This document shows positions 1 through 4,784 of a stretch of DNA of 5,222 bases, piece after piece. Below the pieces are notes generated by a model, which made no database searches, was not told where the DNA came from, and saw only the letters and a program-made list of their open reading frames with translations. This DNA comes from Bacillota bacterium. GTDB lineage: Bacteria; Bacillota; DTU030. Within the stretch, counting starts at the first letter, position 1; each line of letters opens with the position of its first letter. Made by a program: the position numbers and the translations under genes. The DNA lies in the NCBI GenBank assembly GCA_012841005.1, contig DUVO01000251.1:1-5222 (forward strand), read 5' to 3'.

Positions 1-440
1 CAGCGGCGAACCGGGTCCTGGGCGTTGCCAATGGAGCGGTGGTCGATATCGGCGGCGGGACTACCGGTGTGGCTGTTTTTTGTGACGGAGAAGTCGTCTA
101 TACCGCCGACGAGCCTACCGGCGGCACCCATATTACCCTGGTCCTGTCGGGACGCTACGGTATTTCCTTTACCGAAGCGGAGAAACTGAAACTAGATCCT
201 ACCAGGAGAGAAGAGGTATTGGCCGCAGTGACCCCGGTAATCGAAAAAATGGGGACTATTGTCAGGGAACACCTCCGCCGGGCCGGGACGCCGGTGGAGG
301 CAGTTTACCTGGTTGGAGGCACCAGTTGCCTTGCCGGGGTAGAGGATATCATTGCCCGGGAAACAGAACTGCCGGTTTATAAACCGCGGAACCCCCTTTT
401 GGTAACTCCCCTGGGAATTGCCATGTGCTCCCAGGTATAA
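1..440 (+). CDS. eutJ: Ethanolamine utilization protein EutJ, C-terminal part (5' end outside window)
   Basis: Partial gene read in the frame starting at base 3; about 145 codons before the TAA at 438-440. The start lies upstream: the frame is open to the left edge, and the GTG at 39 sits inside a conserved motif, so it is not the start. EutJ is an actin/Hsp70-fold protein of the ethanolamine (eut) microcompartment operon, usually described as chaperone-like; its exact role is not settled. Seen here: the phosphate-binding motif VVDIGGGTTG just after base 38, then YTADEPTGGTHI and, near the end, the glycine-rich nucleotide-binding segment LVGGTSCLAGVEDI. These match the second half of enterobacterial EutJ (about 280 residues) in order and spacing, and the C-terminus ends where expected (PLGIA). 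No other eut gene follows, so this is probably the last gene of the cluster or a detached member. Identity is secure; function in this organism is inferred. Confidence 0.9.
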   Translation, partial: AANRVLGVANGAVVDIGGGTTGVAVFCDGEVVYTADEPTGGTHITLVLSGRYGISFTEAEKLKLDPTRREEVLAAVTPVIEKMGTIVREHLRRAGTPVEAVYLVGGTSCLAGVEDIIARETELPVYKPRNPLLVTPLGIAMCSQV

Positions 441-659
441 AGAATAGGGAGGAATAGCTTTTAAAGATACTCCTATTGTGGTAAGATATCTACCTGGATT
501 TTCTGTAACGGGGACATAAACTGAGCGTAGAATATTTAAGGAGGGCCACTTTTCTAGGAAGCATTTTATTCCCCGTGGGAAAGGAATCAAGATTTCCATG
601 CAGAAGTATACTAGCTAGAAAGGGAGTAGCTTGGAGATTACCGAAGGGAGCGGTTTGTA
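441..659. other. Intergenic region between eutJ and the SEC-C gene, no gene seen
   Basis: 219 bases without a convincing coding region. A -10-like TAGAAT lies at 528-533, but the best upstream partner (TGTAAC, 504-509) is poor, so a promoter for the SEC-C gene is only suggested. A weak AATAGG/CCTATT pair lies between about 443 and 477 with no T tract after it, so no clear terminator closes eutJ. The G-rich stretch at 538-545 resembles a ribosome binding site but has no suitable start behind it. Confidence 0.4.
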
Positions 660-2018
660 ATGAAGTGGGGGCGCAATGACCCCTGCCCCTGCGGCAGTGG
701 GAAAAAATATAAAGATTGTTGTCTGGAAAACAGGGTAGCCGATTTTCAGCAGCACAAGTGGCAGCGGTTAGCCCATGAATTGCAGGATAATCTTTTTAGT
801 TATGCCGAAGAAGAACGATTTATCCCCGACAGTGAAGAGGCCTTTCAGGTCTACCTAAATATTATCGCAGAAGATCTCTTTGAACCACTGGAAGAGCCGG
901 TTTTTGTTTCCTTTGTCGATTGGTTTATCCATGATTATACCCTGAAGTCCCAGGGGAAGAGCCTGATCCGGTGTTATTTGGTGGAAAAGGAACGGGAATT
1001 GGGTCCTATGGAAAAGGAACTCCTGCAGAACTGGGCCGATTCCCATATTTCCCTGCTCCGGGTCCTGGCCGTCGGTGAGGAGTGGCTGGTATTGGAAGAT
1101 CTCCTGGTGGGAGGGGAATACCTGGTTCAGGAGAGCAACCTGGCCCAGGGGATTGTATCCGGCTCCATACTGCTGGCACGGCTAATCAAGGTGGGGGATA
1201 ATTTCCAGCTTTCCGGGGCTGCCCTGGAGTTTACCCCCTTGCTCCGGGAGGAAATTCTTGCCCTTGTAACCAGCTATTATATCTCGTGGCAAGAAGATAA
1301 CAGGGGGAAGGCGTGGAAAGAATTCTTAAAGCAGGAAGGGTTCAAAATCCCCAGCCTTATCGCAGCCGTCATGGAAGGAGAAGAGGCATCGCTGCCCCGG
1401 CTTGGGGCACAGGGTCAAGATAAAGGAGGGGAAGAAGGGGACCAGGAATGGCCGGAAGCACAACAGTTAGTTACCCAGATCCTGGAACAGTATTACCGCC
1501 GCTGGGTTGACCTGTCGGTCCCCGCCTTTTCCGGCAAGACCCCCCGGGAGATGTGCCGTACGCCCGAAGGGAGACAGAAGGTGGAAAATCTCCTGAAGGA
1601 CCTGGAACAATTGGAACTAAAAAGGCGGGATAACGGGGAACCATATTTTGATTTTAACAATGTTCGCAGCCTCCTGGGTATAAAGACGAATAAATACCCC
1701 GGCCAACGGCTTCTGGATTCCTCCTACCGGGAAGTAAGCCGCCTGTTGGAGGAAAACGGGGATAACAAAACCTGGGTAAGTACTGCCAAGCGGGTCTGGT
1801 ATGATTTTTACCAACAGGCCCGTCCCCAGGTGAAGAAGGCAAATGCCTGGGCGGCGGCGGTGATCTATACCATGGCCCGTCTCTTTTCTGAGAGGGATAT
1901 CACACAGAAGGATTTAGCCCACCGCTACCAGGTGGCCCCGGGTACCATCTCCAACCACTACCGGACCATTTGGCAGACATTAAACCTGAAAAGGTTTGAT
2001 CAGCGCTATACCCGGTAA
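660..2018 (+). CDS. SEC-C zinc-motif protein with TFIIB/HTH-like C-terminus, function unknown
   Basis: 452 residues. The ATG at 660 follows AAGGGAG (644-650) by 9 bases, and the SEC-C motif starts almost at once, which fixes the start. Residues 6-21 read NDPCPCGSGKKYKDCC; Cys9, Cys11, Cys20 and Cys21 form the zinc-binding set first known from the SecA C-terminus and found in many unrelated proteins. The middle (about 25-245) is acidic and helical with no motif I recognise. A charged linker lies at 248-265. Residues 282-316 contain WVDLSVPAFSGKTPRE...TPEGR...LLKDLE, like the tryptophan/GKTP segment of MbcA/ParS/Xre antitoxin C-terminal domains. Residues 397-437 (AAAVIYTMAR, then TQKDLAHRYQVAPGTISNHY) resemble the second cyclin fold of TFIIB with its helix-turn-helix. 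A nucleic-acid or ribosome-associated regulator is plausible but inferred. The CsoR gene starts 64 bases downstream on the same strand, perhaps in one transcript. The motif at the N-terminus is secure, the function is not. Confidence 0.85.
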   Translation: MKWGRNDPCPCGSGKKYKDCCLENRVADFQQHKWQRLAHELQDNLFSYAEEERFIPDSEEAFQVYLNIIAEDLFEPLEEPVFVSFVDWFIHDYTLKSQGKSLIRCYLVEKERELGPMEKELLQNWADSHISLLRVLAVGEEWLVLEDLLVGGEYLVQESNLAQGIVSGSILLARLIKVGDNFQLSGAALEFTPLLREEILALVTSYYISWQEDNRGKAWKEFLKQEGFKIPSLIAAVMEGEEASLPRLGAQGQDKGGEEGDQEWPEAQQLVTQILEQYYRRWVDLSVPAFSGKTPREMCRTPEGRQKVENLLKDLEQLELKRRDNGEPYFDFNNVRSLLGIKTNKYPGQRLLDSSYREVSRLLEENGDNKTWVSTAKRVWYDFYQQARPQVKKANAWAAAVIYTMARLFSERDITQKDLAHRYQVAPGTISNHYRTIWQTLNLKRFDQRYTR

Positions 2019-2041
2019 CGGTCCACTTGGAAAAAACCTTT

Positions 2042-2058
2042 GCCGGGTCAGGCCCGGC
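2042..2058 (+). other. GC hairpin between the SEC-C and CsoR genes
   Basis: GCCGGG (2042-2047) and CCCGGC (2053-2058) are exact reverse complements with a 5-base TCAGG loop. No T run follows, so it is unlikely to be an intrinsic terminator. It lies 12 bases before the CsoR-gene ribosome binding site and could affect mRNA stability or translation. A chance palindrome in GC-rich DNA cannot be excluded. Confidence 0.35.
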
Positions 2059-2082
2059 CCAGTGGAGAAAGGGGAGGGTAGG

Positions 2083-2358
2083 ATGGTCCACGCCTATATG
2101 CGGGATAAGGAGGATCTCCAGAGCCGCTTAAGGAAAATCGAAGGACAGGTACGGGGTATTCAGAGGATGATCGATGAAGACAGGTATTGTGTTGATATCT
2201 TAACCCAGATAGCTGCCATCAAACAGGCCCTAAATAAAGTGAGTATTGCCCTCCTTGAGGGCCATACCAAGGGATGTGTGGCCAATGCCATCCAGCATGG
2301 ACATGGGGATGAGAGCATCGAAGAATTGATGAAGGTCATTTTCAAATTCCTGGGATAA
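2083..2358 (+). CDS. csoR: CsoR-family copper-type metal-sensing repressor
   Basis: 91 residues, all-helical CsoR/RcnR family (DUF156). These repressors bind operator DNA as tetramers and let go when Cu(I) binds, releasing copper export or storage genes. The frame extends upstream to 1996, but the ATG at 2083 has a strong GGGGAGGG (2071-2078) just before it and gives the normal family length; the ATG at 2098 has no such site. Seen: the family signature RLRKIEGQVRGIQRMI (residues 15-30) and Cys36, His61 and Cys65, the Cu(I) triad, which falls on the same numbers as in Mycobacterium tuberculosis CsoR. Tyr35 and Glu81, reported as second-shell residues there, are also present. Cys65 argues against RcnR (His at that place), and His61 against the persulfide sensor CstR. 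No copA or copZ is in the window, so targets are unknown. Family is secure; copper as ligand is well supported but inferred. Confidence 0.92.
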   Translation: MVHAYMRDKEDLQSRLRKIEGQVRGIQRMIDEDRYCVDILTQIAAIKQALNKVSIALLEGHTKGCVANAIQHGHGDESIEELMKVIFKFLG

Positions 2359-2432
2359 AATTGGTTTTTAACCGCACCACAGGATGCTGTTTGCCCCGGG
2401 AAAACAGGGTAAGGGTTGGGGGAGAGGAGCTT

Positions 2433-2624
2433 ATGCAGATCATACGTACTTTCCTTGGTTTTGTTGGCGGTGCACTGGTGGCTGCCTTAGGACTGCAGTA
2501 TTACCGGACGGGAACGGTTAACCTTCCGGCTCTGGTTCAGTCCCTGAACCCCATTGTGGTAGGAGCCGGTATCGGGCTATTCATAGTCTTACTGGTACTT
2601 GGCATCCGGGGCCAAAGAAAATAA
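2433..2624 (+). CDS. Small membrane protein with two predicted helices, function unknown
   Basis: 63 residues. The ATG at 2433 is preferred over the in-frame TTG at 2361, because GGGGGAG (2418-2424) and GAGGAG (2424-2429) lie just ahead of it and the TTG-derived extension (24 residues) is polar and has no ribosome binding site. Two hydrophobic stretches, about residues 4-21 and 41-58, flank a short loop containing YYRTGTVN and a possible amphipathic turn; the tail is basic (RGQRK), placing it in the cytoplasm under the positive-inside rule, so both ends would face the cytoplasm. I do not recognise the family. It follows the CsoR gene by 74 bases with no terminator between them and may share its transcript. 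A role in metal handling would rest only on that neighbour; the protein has no cysteine or histidine that would suggest metal binding. Confidence 0.7.
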   Translation: MQIIRTFLGFVGGALVAALGLQYYRTGTVNLPALVQSLNPIVVGAGIGLFIVLLVLGIRGQRK

Positions 2625-2671
2625 TTTTGGCACAGATAGGCCGGACGCCCGGCTCCCCGGGGATTAACAAG

Positions 2672-2706
2672 GTGTGCTCAGGATTTACTTGCCGGCACAC
2701 ATTTTT
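2672..2706 (+). terminator. Possible intrinsic terminator after the small membrane-protein gene
   Basis: GTGTGC (2672-2677) pairs with GCACAC (2695-2700), extendable by one T-G pair, and is followed at once by ATTTTT (2701-2706). The stem is short and the loop long (15-17 bases), so efficiency would be modest. It lies 48 bases after the stop of the small membrane-protein gene and would end the SEC-C/CsoR/membrane-protein transcript. A separate GC-rich hairpin, GCCGG/CCGGC at 2640-2653, lies just upstream and has no T run. Confidence 0.4.
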
Positions 2707-2745
2707 CTATCCCCGCACCCCTGCAACTAAGGGGAAGGGGAATAG
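2707..2745. repeat. 39-base imperfect inverted repeat, operator or RNA hairpin
   Basis: The left arm is CTAT CCCC (2707-2714), GCA, then CCCCT (2718-2722). The loop is GCAACTA. The right arm is AGGGG (2730-2734), AA, GGGG (2737-2740), a bulged A, then ATAG (2742-2745). This gives 13 paired bases interrupted by one small internal loop and one bulge. Its right end is 3 bases before the TTGACC -35-like hexamer at 2749. C/G runs flanked by an A/T-containing outer arm recall CsoR operators, and a CsoR gene lies about 350 bases upstream, so a repressor site is one reading; a structured RNA element of the preceding transcript is the other. Confidence 0.45.
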
Positions 2746-2748
2746 GCA

Positions 2749-2778
2749 TTGACCGGGCCTCTGGTTGAAGGTTATACA
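2749..2778 (+). promoter_or_regulatory. Sigma-A-like promoter upstream of the 2833-3342 region
   Basis: TTGACC (2749-2754) matches the -35 consensus at five of six places. TATACA (2773-2778) matches the -10 consensus at four of six places, with an 18-base spacer. It would start transcription about 45 bases before the GTG at 2833. The inverted repeat at 2707-2745 abuts its -35 box, which suggests regulation. Support is from sequence match only. Confidence 0.45.
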
Positions 2779-2832
2779 GGTGGGCAGAAAAGGGATATCC
2801 TAACAGGGAACCCTGGGTAAGGAGGGAATCCT

Positions 2833-3033
2833 GTGGCCTTTTTTGCCTTCTGTATTATTGTTATTATGGAAGTTCTCCTGGTGACTGCCCTTATTAAAGG
2901 GCCGTGGGGGGAGAACTTTCTCTCTTTGGGAGGGGGGAAGAACTTGCCGCAATCAGATGTAAGGGGAAGAGGTGGTTATTGCCCGCAGGCTCCTGCTCCT
3001 GGTCCAGGATGGGTTCGCCCTCAGCCGGGATAG
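2833..3033 (+). CDS. Short hydrophobic ORF or displaced N-terminus of the next gene
   Basis: 66 codons starting at GTG. The case for translation is the ribosome binding site AAGGAGGG (2819-2826), 6 bases before the start, and a promoter-like pair upstream. Residues 1-22 (MAFFAFCIIVIMEVLLVTAL, then IK) look like a membrane anchor or uncleaved signal. After about residue 35 the sequence becomes glycine- and proline-rich and unlike a natural protein, and its last 62 bases overlap the next gene in another frame. Two explanations fit: a small membrane peptide with an arbitrary tail, or the true N-terminus of the downstream gene, cut off by base loss in G runs at 2932-2937 and 2963-2966. I cannot decide between them. 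The family is not recognised. Confidence 0.4.
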   Translation: MAFFAFCIIVIMEVLLVTALIKGPWGENFLSLGGGKNLPQSDVRGRGGYCPQAPAPGPGWVRPQPG

Positions 3034-3342
3034 GGAAATTGACTACGAGGCAATAATCAGGGATTGTGCCCGTAAAAGGTATCATTATAGGGTAGATAAA
3101 GCCCTAAAGGAACTGGAAAACTGCTGGTGCTGGCTCCTGCGGAAGTGCAGCGGGCGGCAGACAAAGGGGAAAGTTCAGTTATCAGGAGTTTCCTCACCGA
3201 TCTGGGTATAGCCCTCAGCAAGGAAAAGGCGGCAGCAGAGTTTTTCCGGGAACAGCGCCAAAAGCTGGAGAAAAGTATAACGGAATTGCGCCTGCAGGCC
3301 CTGGAAGAGGCAGTATTTGGTAAAGAAGCAACCGGGTATTAA
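2972..3342 (+). pseudogene. Charged, helix-rich hypothetical protein, frame broken at 3117-3120
   Basis: The frame opened by GTG at 2972 (AAGGGG at 2961-2966, spacer 5) encodes a plausible charged protein as far as KALKELE, then turns into an unlikely Trp/Cys-rich tail ending at 3211. From about 3121 the frame one base back reads LLVLAPAEVQRAADKGE and continues to the TAA at 3340-3342. Adding one A to the AAAA run at 3117-3120 joins them as ELEKLLVLAPAEV, giving about 123 residues. The second half (EKAAAEFFREQRQKLEKSIT and on) looks like a long charged helix or coiled coil. The GTG at 3127 has no near ribosome binding site, so independent translation of the second half is unlikely. The site does not fit a standard -1 slippery heptamer. 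Real inactivation and a sequencing or assembly error are both possible. I recognise no family, and the intact protein could be longer at its N-terminus. Confidence 0.6.
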
Positions 3343-3543
3343 GGGGCACACTTGCATCAGAATCATTTTGTTCTATTTCCCAGAAAGTGCAATATTTTTA
3401 TCAATGATAAGCAGGAAAAATATATAGTACAGCTAATATAATGTAGTAAAGGAAATAGGGCATATCATTGCATTAAGTAGTACGTGATAGTTTCCGGGAT
3501 GAGTATTTTTATGCTATCATAATCAGGGAAAGGGGGAGAAGAA
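3343..3543. promoter_or_regulatory. AT-rich leader of the FBP aldolase/phosphatase gene with dyad elements
   Basis: 201 bases with no gene, clearly AT-richer than the flanking genes. It holds a perfect 13-base dyad, TTATCA-A-TGATAA (3398-3410), partly nested in an 8-base inverted repeat, ATATTTTT (3392-3399) and AAAAATAT (3416-3423). A perfect TATAAT lies at 3437-3442 but has no recognisable -35 partner. These are candidate regulator-binding or promoter elements for the gene at 3544; no riboswitch family is recognised. Confidence 0.4.
3491..3520 (+). promoter_or_regulatory. Candidate extended -10 promoter for the FBP aldolase/phosphatase gene
   Basis: TGC TATCAT (3512-3520) has the TG of an extended -10 and four of six -10 consensus bases. 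The only -35 candidate, TTTCCG (3491-3496, spacer 18), is weak, as is usual with extended -10 promoters. Transcription would start near 3527, leaving a very short leader ahead of the ribosome binding site AGGGGGAG (3531-3538). The TATAAT at 3437-3442 is an alternative. Confidence 0.35.
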
Positions 3544-4650
3544 ATGGGAAAAGAAAAAATTACTCTGAGTGTGATCAAGGCTGATGTGGGGAGTTATACC
3601 GGGCACAGCAAAGTTCATCCCGAACTAATGGACGTGGCCAGGGCTTCCTTGCAAGAGGCCTGTGAGAGTGGCACCCTCATTGATTATTATGTTGCGGCAG
3701 TGGGTGATGACCTGGAGTTGATCATGACCCACCAAAAGGGTACTGACAGTAGCGAAATTCACAAACTGGCCTGGGAGACCTTTTCCCGTTGCGCCGACAA
3801 GGCAAAGGAATTGAAGCTCTATGGGGCGGGGCAGGACCTTTTGTCCGATGCTTTTTCCGGTAATGTCAGGGGTATGGGCCCTGGAGTGGCGGAGATGGAA
3901 TTTGTCGAGCGGGGTAGTGAACCGGTAGTTGTTTTTATGGCTGACAAGACAGAACCGGGTGCATGGAATTATCCCCTCTTCAAAATGTTTGCTGATCCCT
4001 TCAACACCGCCGGGCTGGTCATTGATCCCAAAATGCATCAGGGCTTTGTTTTCGAGGTGCACCGCTTGAAGGAGAAAAAGAAGATCCTTTTCTCCCTGCC
4101 GGAGGATATGTACACGATGCTGACCTTTATCGGGGCGCCCAGTGAGTATTGTATCAAGGCCGTTTACCGCAAAGGTGGCGATGGGGAAAGGGTGGCCGTT
4201 TCCAGCACAGAAAAATTGGCCTTTGTGGCCGGCCGCTATGTGGGCAAGGATGATCCTGTCTGTATTGTCCGCTGCCAGAGTGGTCTCCCGGCCGTTGGCG
4301 AGGTGCTGGAACCCTTTGCTACTCCCCACCTGGTAGCCGGCTGGATGCGGGGTTCCCACCATGGGCCCTTGATGCCGGTCGGTCTGGATGACTCGGCACC
4401 GACCCGCTTTGATGGGCCGCCCCGGGTAGTCGCCCTGGGCTTCCAACTCAATCACGGCAAATTGGTCGGTCCCGTCGACTTCTTTGCCGATAAGGCCTTT
4501 GACCGAGCCCGGGATCTGGCCAACCAGCTGGCAGACTACCTGCGCCGTTTAGGCCCCTTTGAACCCCATCGTTTACCTTCGGAGCAGATGGAATATACTA
4601 CTTTGCCGGTTCTGTTGAAGGAACTAGATGCCAAGTTTACCGATATCTAA
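3544..4650 (+). CDS. fbp: Bifunctional fructose-1,6-bisphosphate aldolase/phosphatase (archaeal type)
   Basis: 368 residues, full length for the family (FBPase class V). One active site condenses dihydroxyacetone phosphate with glyceraldehyde 3-phosphate and then removes the 1-phosphate, giving fructose 6-phosphate and making gluconeogenesis one-way. It is a cytoplasmic Mg-dependent enzyme. Seen: Mg ligands Asp14, His21, Asp55, Asp56, Gln97 and Asp134 (in MADKTEPGAWN), and YVGKDD, where Tyr232 and Lys235 correspond to the aldolase acid/base and the Schiff-base lysine (about 229 and 232 in the crenarchaeal enzymes), followed by Asp236. Tyr351 fits the mobile C-terminal tyrosine (348). The ATG at 3544 follows AGGGGGAG by 5 bases, and the conserved IKADVGSYTGHS comes directly after. 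It has its own leader and a terminator, so it is probably monocistronic. The family is known from archaea and a few deep-branching or thermophilic bacteria, Moorella included. Family, length and residues are secure; residue numbers of homologues are from memory. Confidence 0.97.
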   Translation: MGKEKITLSVIKADVGSYTGHSKVHPELMDVARASLQEACESGTLIDYYVAAVGDDLELIMTHQKGTDSSEIHKLAWETFSRCADKAKELKLYGAGQDLLSDAFSGNVRGMGPGVAEMEFVERGSEPVVVFMADKTEPGAWNYPLFKMFADPFNTAGLVIDPKMHQGFVFEVHRLKEKKKILFSLPEDMYTMLTFIGAPSEYCIKAVYRKGGDGERVAVSSTEKLAFVAGRYVGKDDPVCIVRCQSGLPAVGEVLEPFATPHLVAGWMRGSHHGPLMPVGLDDSAPTRFDGPPRVVALGFQLNHGKLVGPVDFFADKAFDRARDLANQLADYLRRLGPFEPHRLPSEQMEYTTLPVLLKELDAKFTDI

Positions 4651-4682
4651 AATAATACCAGCGAGTTCCTCCCTAAAGCGTT

Positions 4683-4706
4683 GGCACCGCCCCCCGGGGC
4701 GGTGCC
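4683..4706 (+). terminator. GC-rich terminator hairpin after fbp
   Basis: GGCACCGCCC (4683-4692) pairs perfectly with GGGCGGTGCC (4697-4706) around a four-base loop. It begins 32 bases after the fbp stop. The T tract is weak (only ATTTAGG at 4710-4716), so it may also work as an mRNA-stabilising 3' hairpin. It separates fbp from spoIIR, whose promoter begins 11 bases later. Confidence 0.7.
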
Positions 4707-4717
4707 TGCATTTAGGC

Positions 4718-4745
4718 GTATAACTTATGGACAGATGGAAATAAT
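4718..4745 (+). promoter_or_regulatory. Sigma-F (forespore) promoter of spoIIR
   Basis: GTATA (4718-4722) matches the sigma-F -35 element GYATA. GGAAATAAT (4737-4745) matches every fixed base of the sigma-F -10 element GGNNANANT. The spacer is 14 bases; about 15 is typical. It lies 39 bases before the spoIIR ATG with nothing between except the leader and ribosome binding site. spoIIR of Bacillus subtilis is a known sigma-F gene, so match and context agree. Confidence 0.75.
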
Positions 4746-4784
4746 AACCACTAGGATGGGGTGTACGTCAAGGGGAGGGATTCC

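Noticed and set aside
192..599. Open frame of 135 codons on the - strand over the end of eutJ
   Set aside because: Mostly antisense to the conserved EutJ C-terminus; no protein-like motifs and no supporting signals.
598..618. Six-codon leader ORF (ATG to TAG) before the SEC-C gene
   Set aside because: No run of regulatory codons and no paired attenuator hairpins; too short to support.
1996..2082. Upstream extension of the CsoR gene to 1996
   Set aside because: It would overlap the SEC-C gene, add 29 residues not found in the family, and ignore the strong ribosome binding site at 2071-2078.
2627..2645. TGGCAC resembling a sigma-54 -24 element just after the small membrane-protein gene
   Set aside because: No TTGC-type -12 element at the required spacing.
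3510..3520. TATGCTATCAT resembling a CcpN box over the fbp -10 region
   Set aside because: About two mismatches in a degenerate 11-base motif recalled from B. subtilis, and only one copy; chance is too likely.
3625..4455. Long open frame of 276 codons on the - strand
   Set aside because: It lies entirely inside fbp, whose active-site residues are all recognisable. The antisense product resembles no family I know and has no clear ribosome binding site. It is a shadow of the codon usage of fbp.
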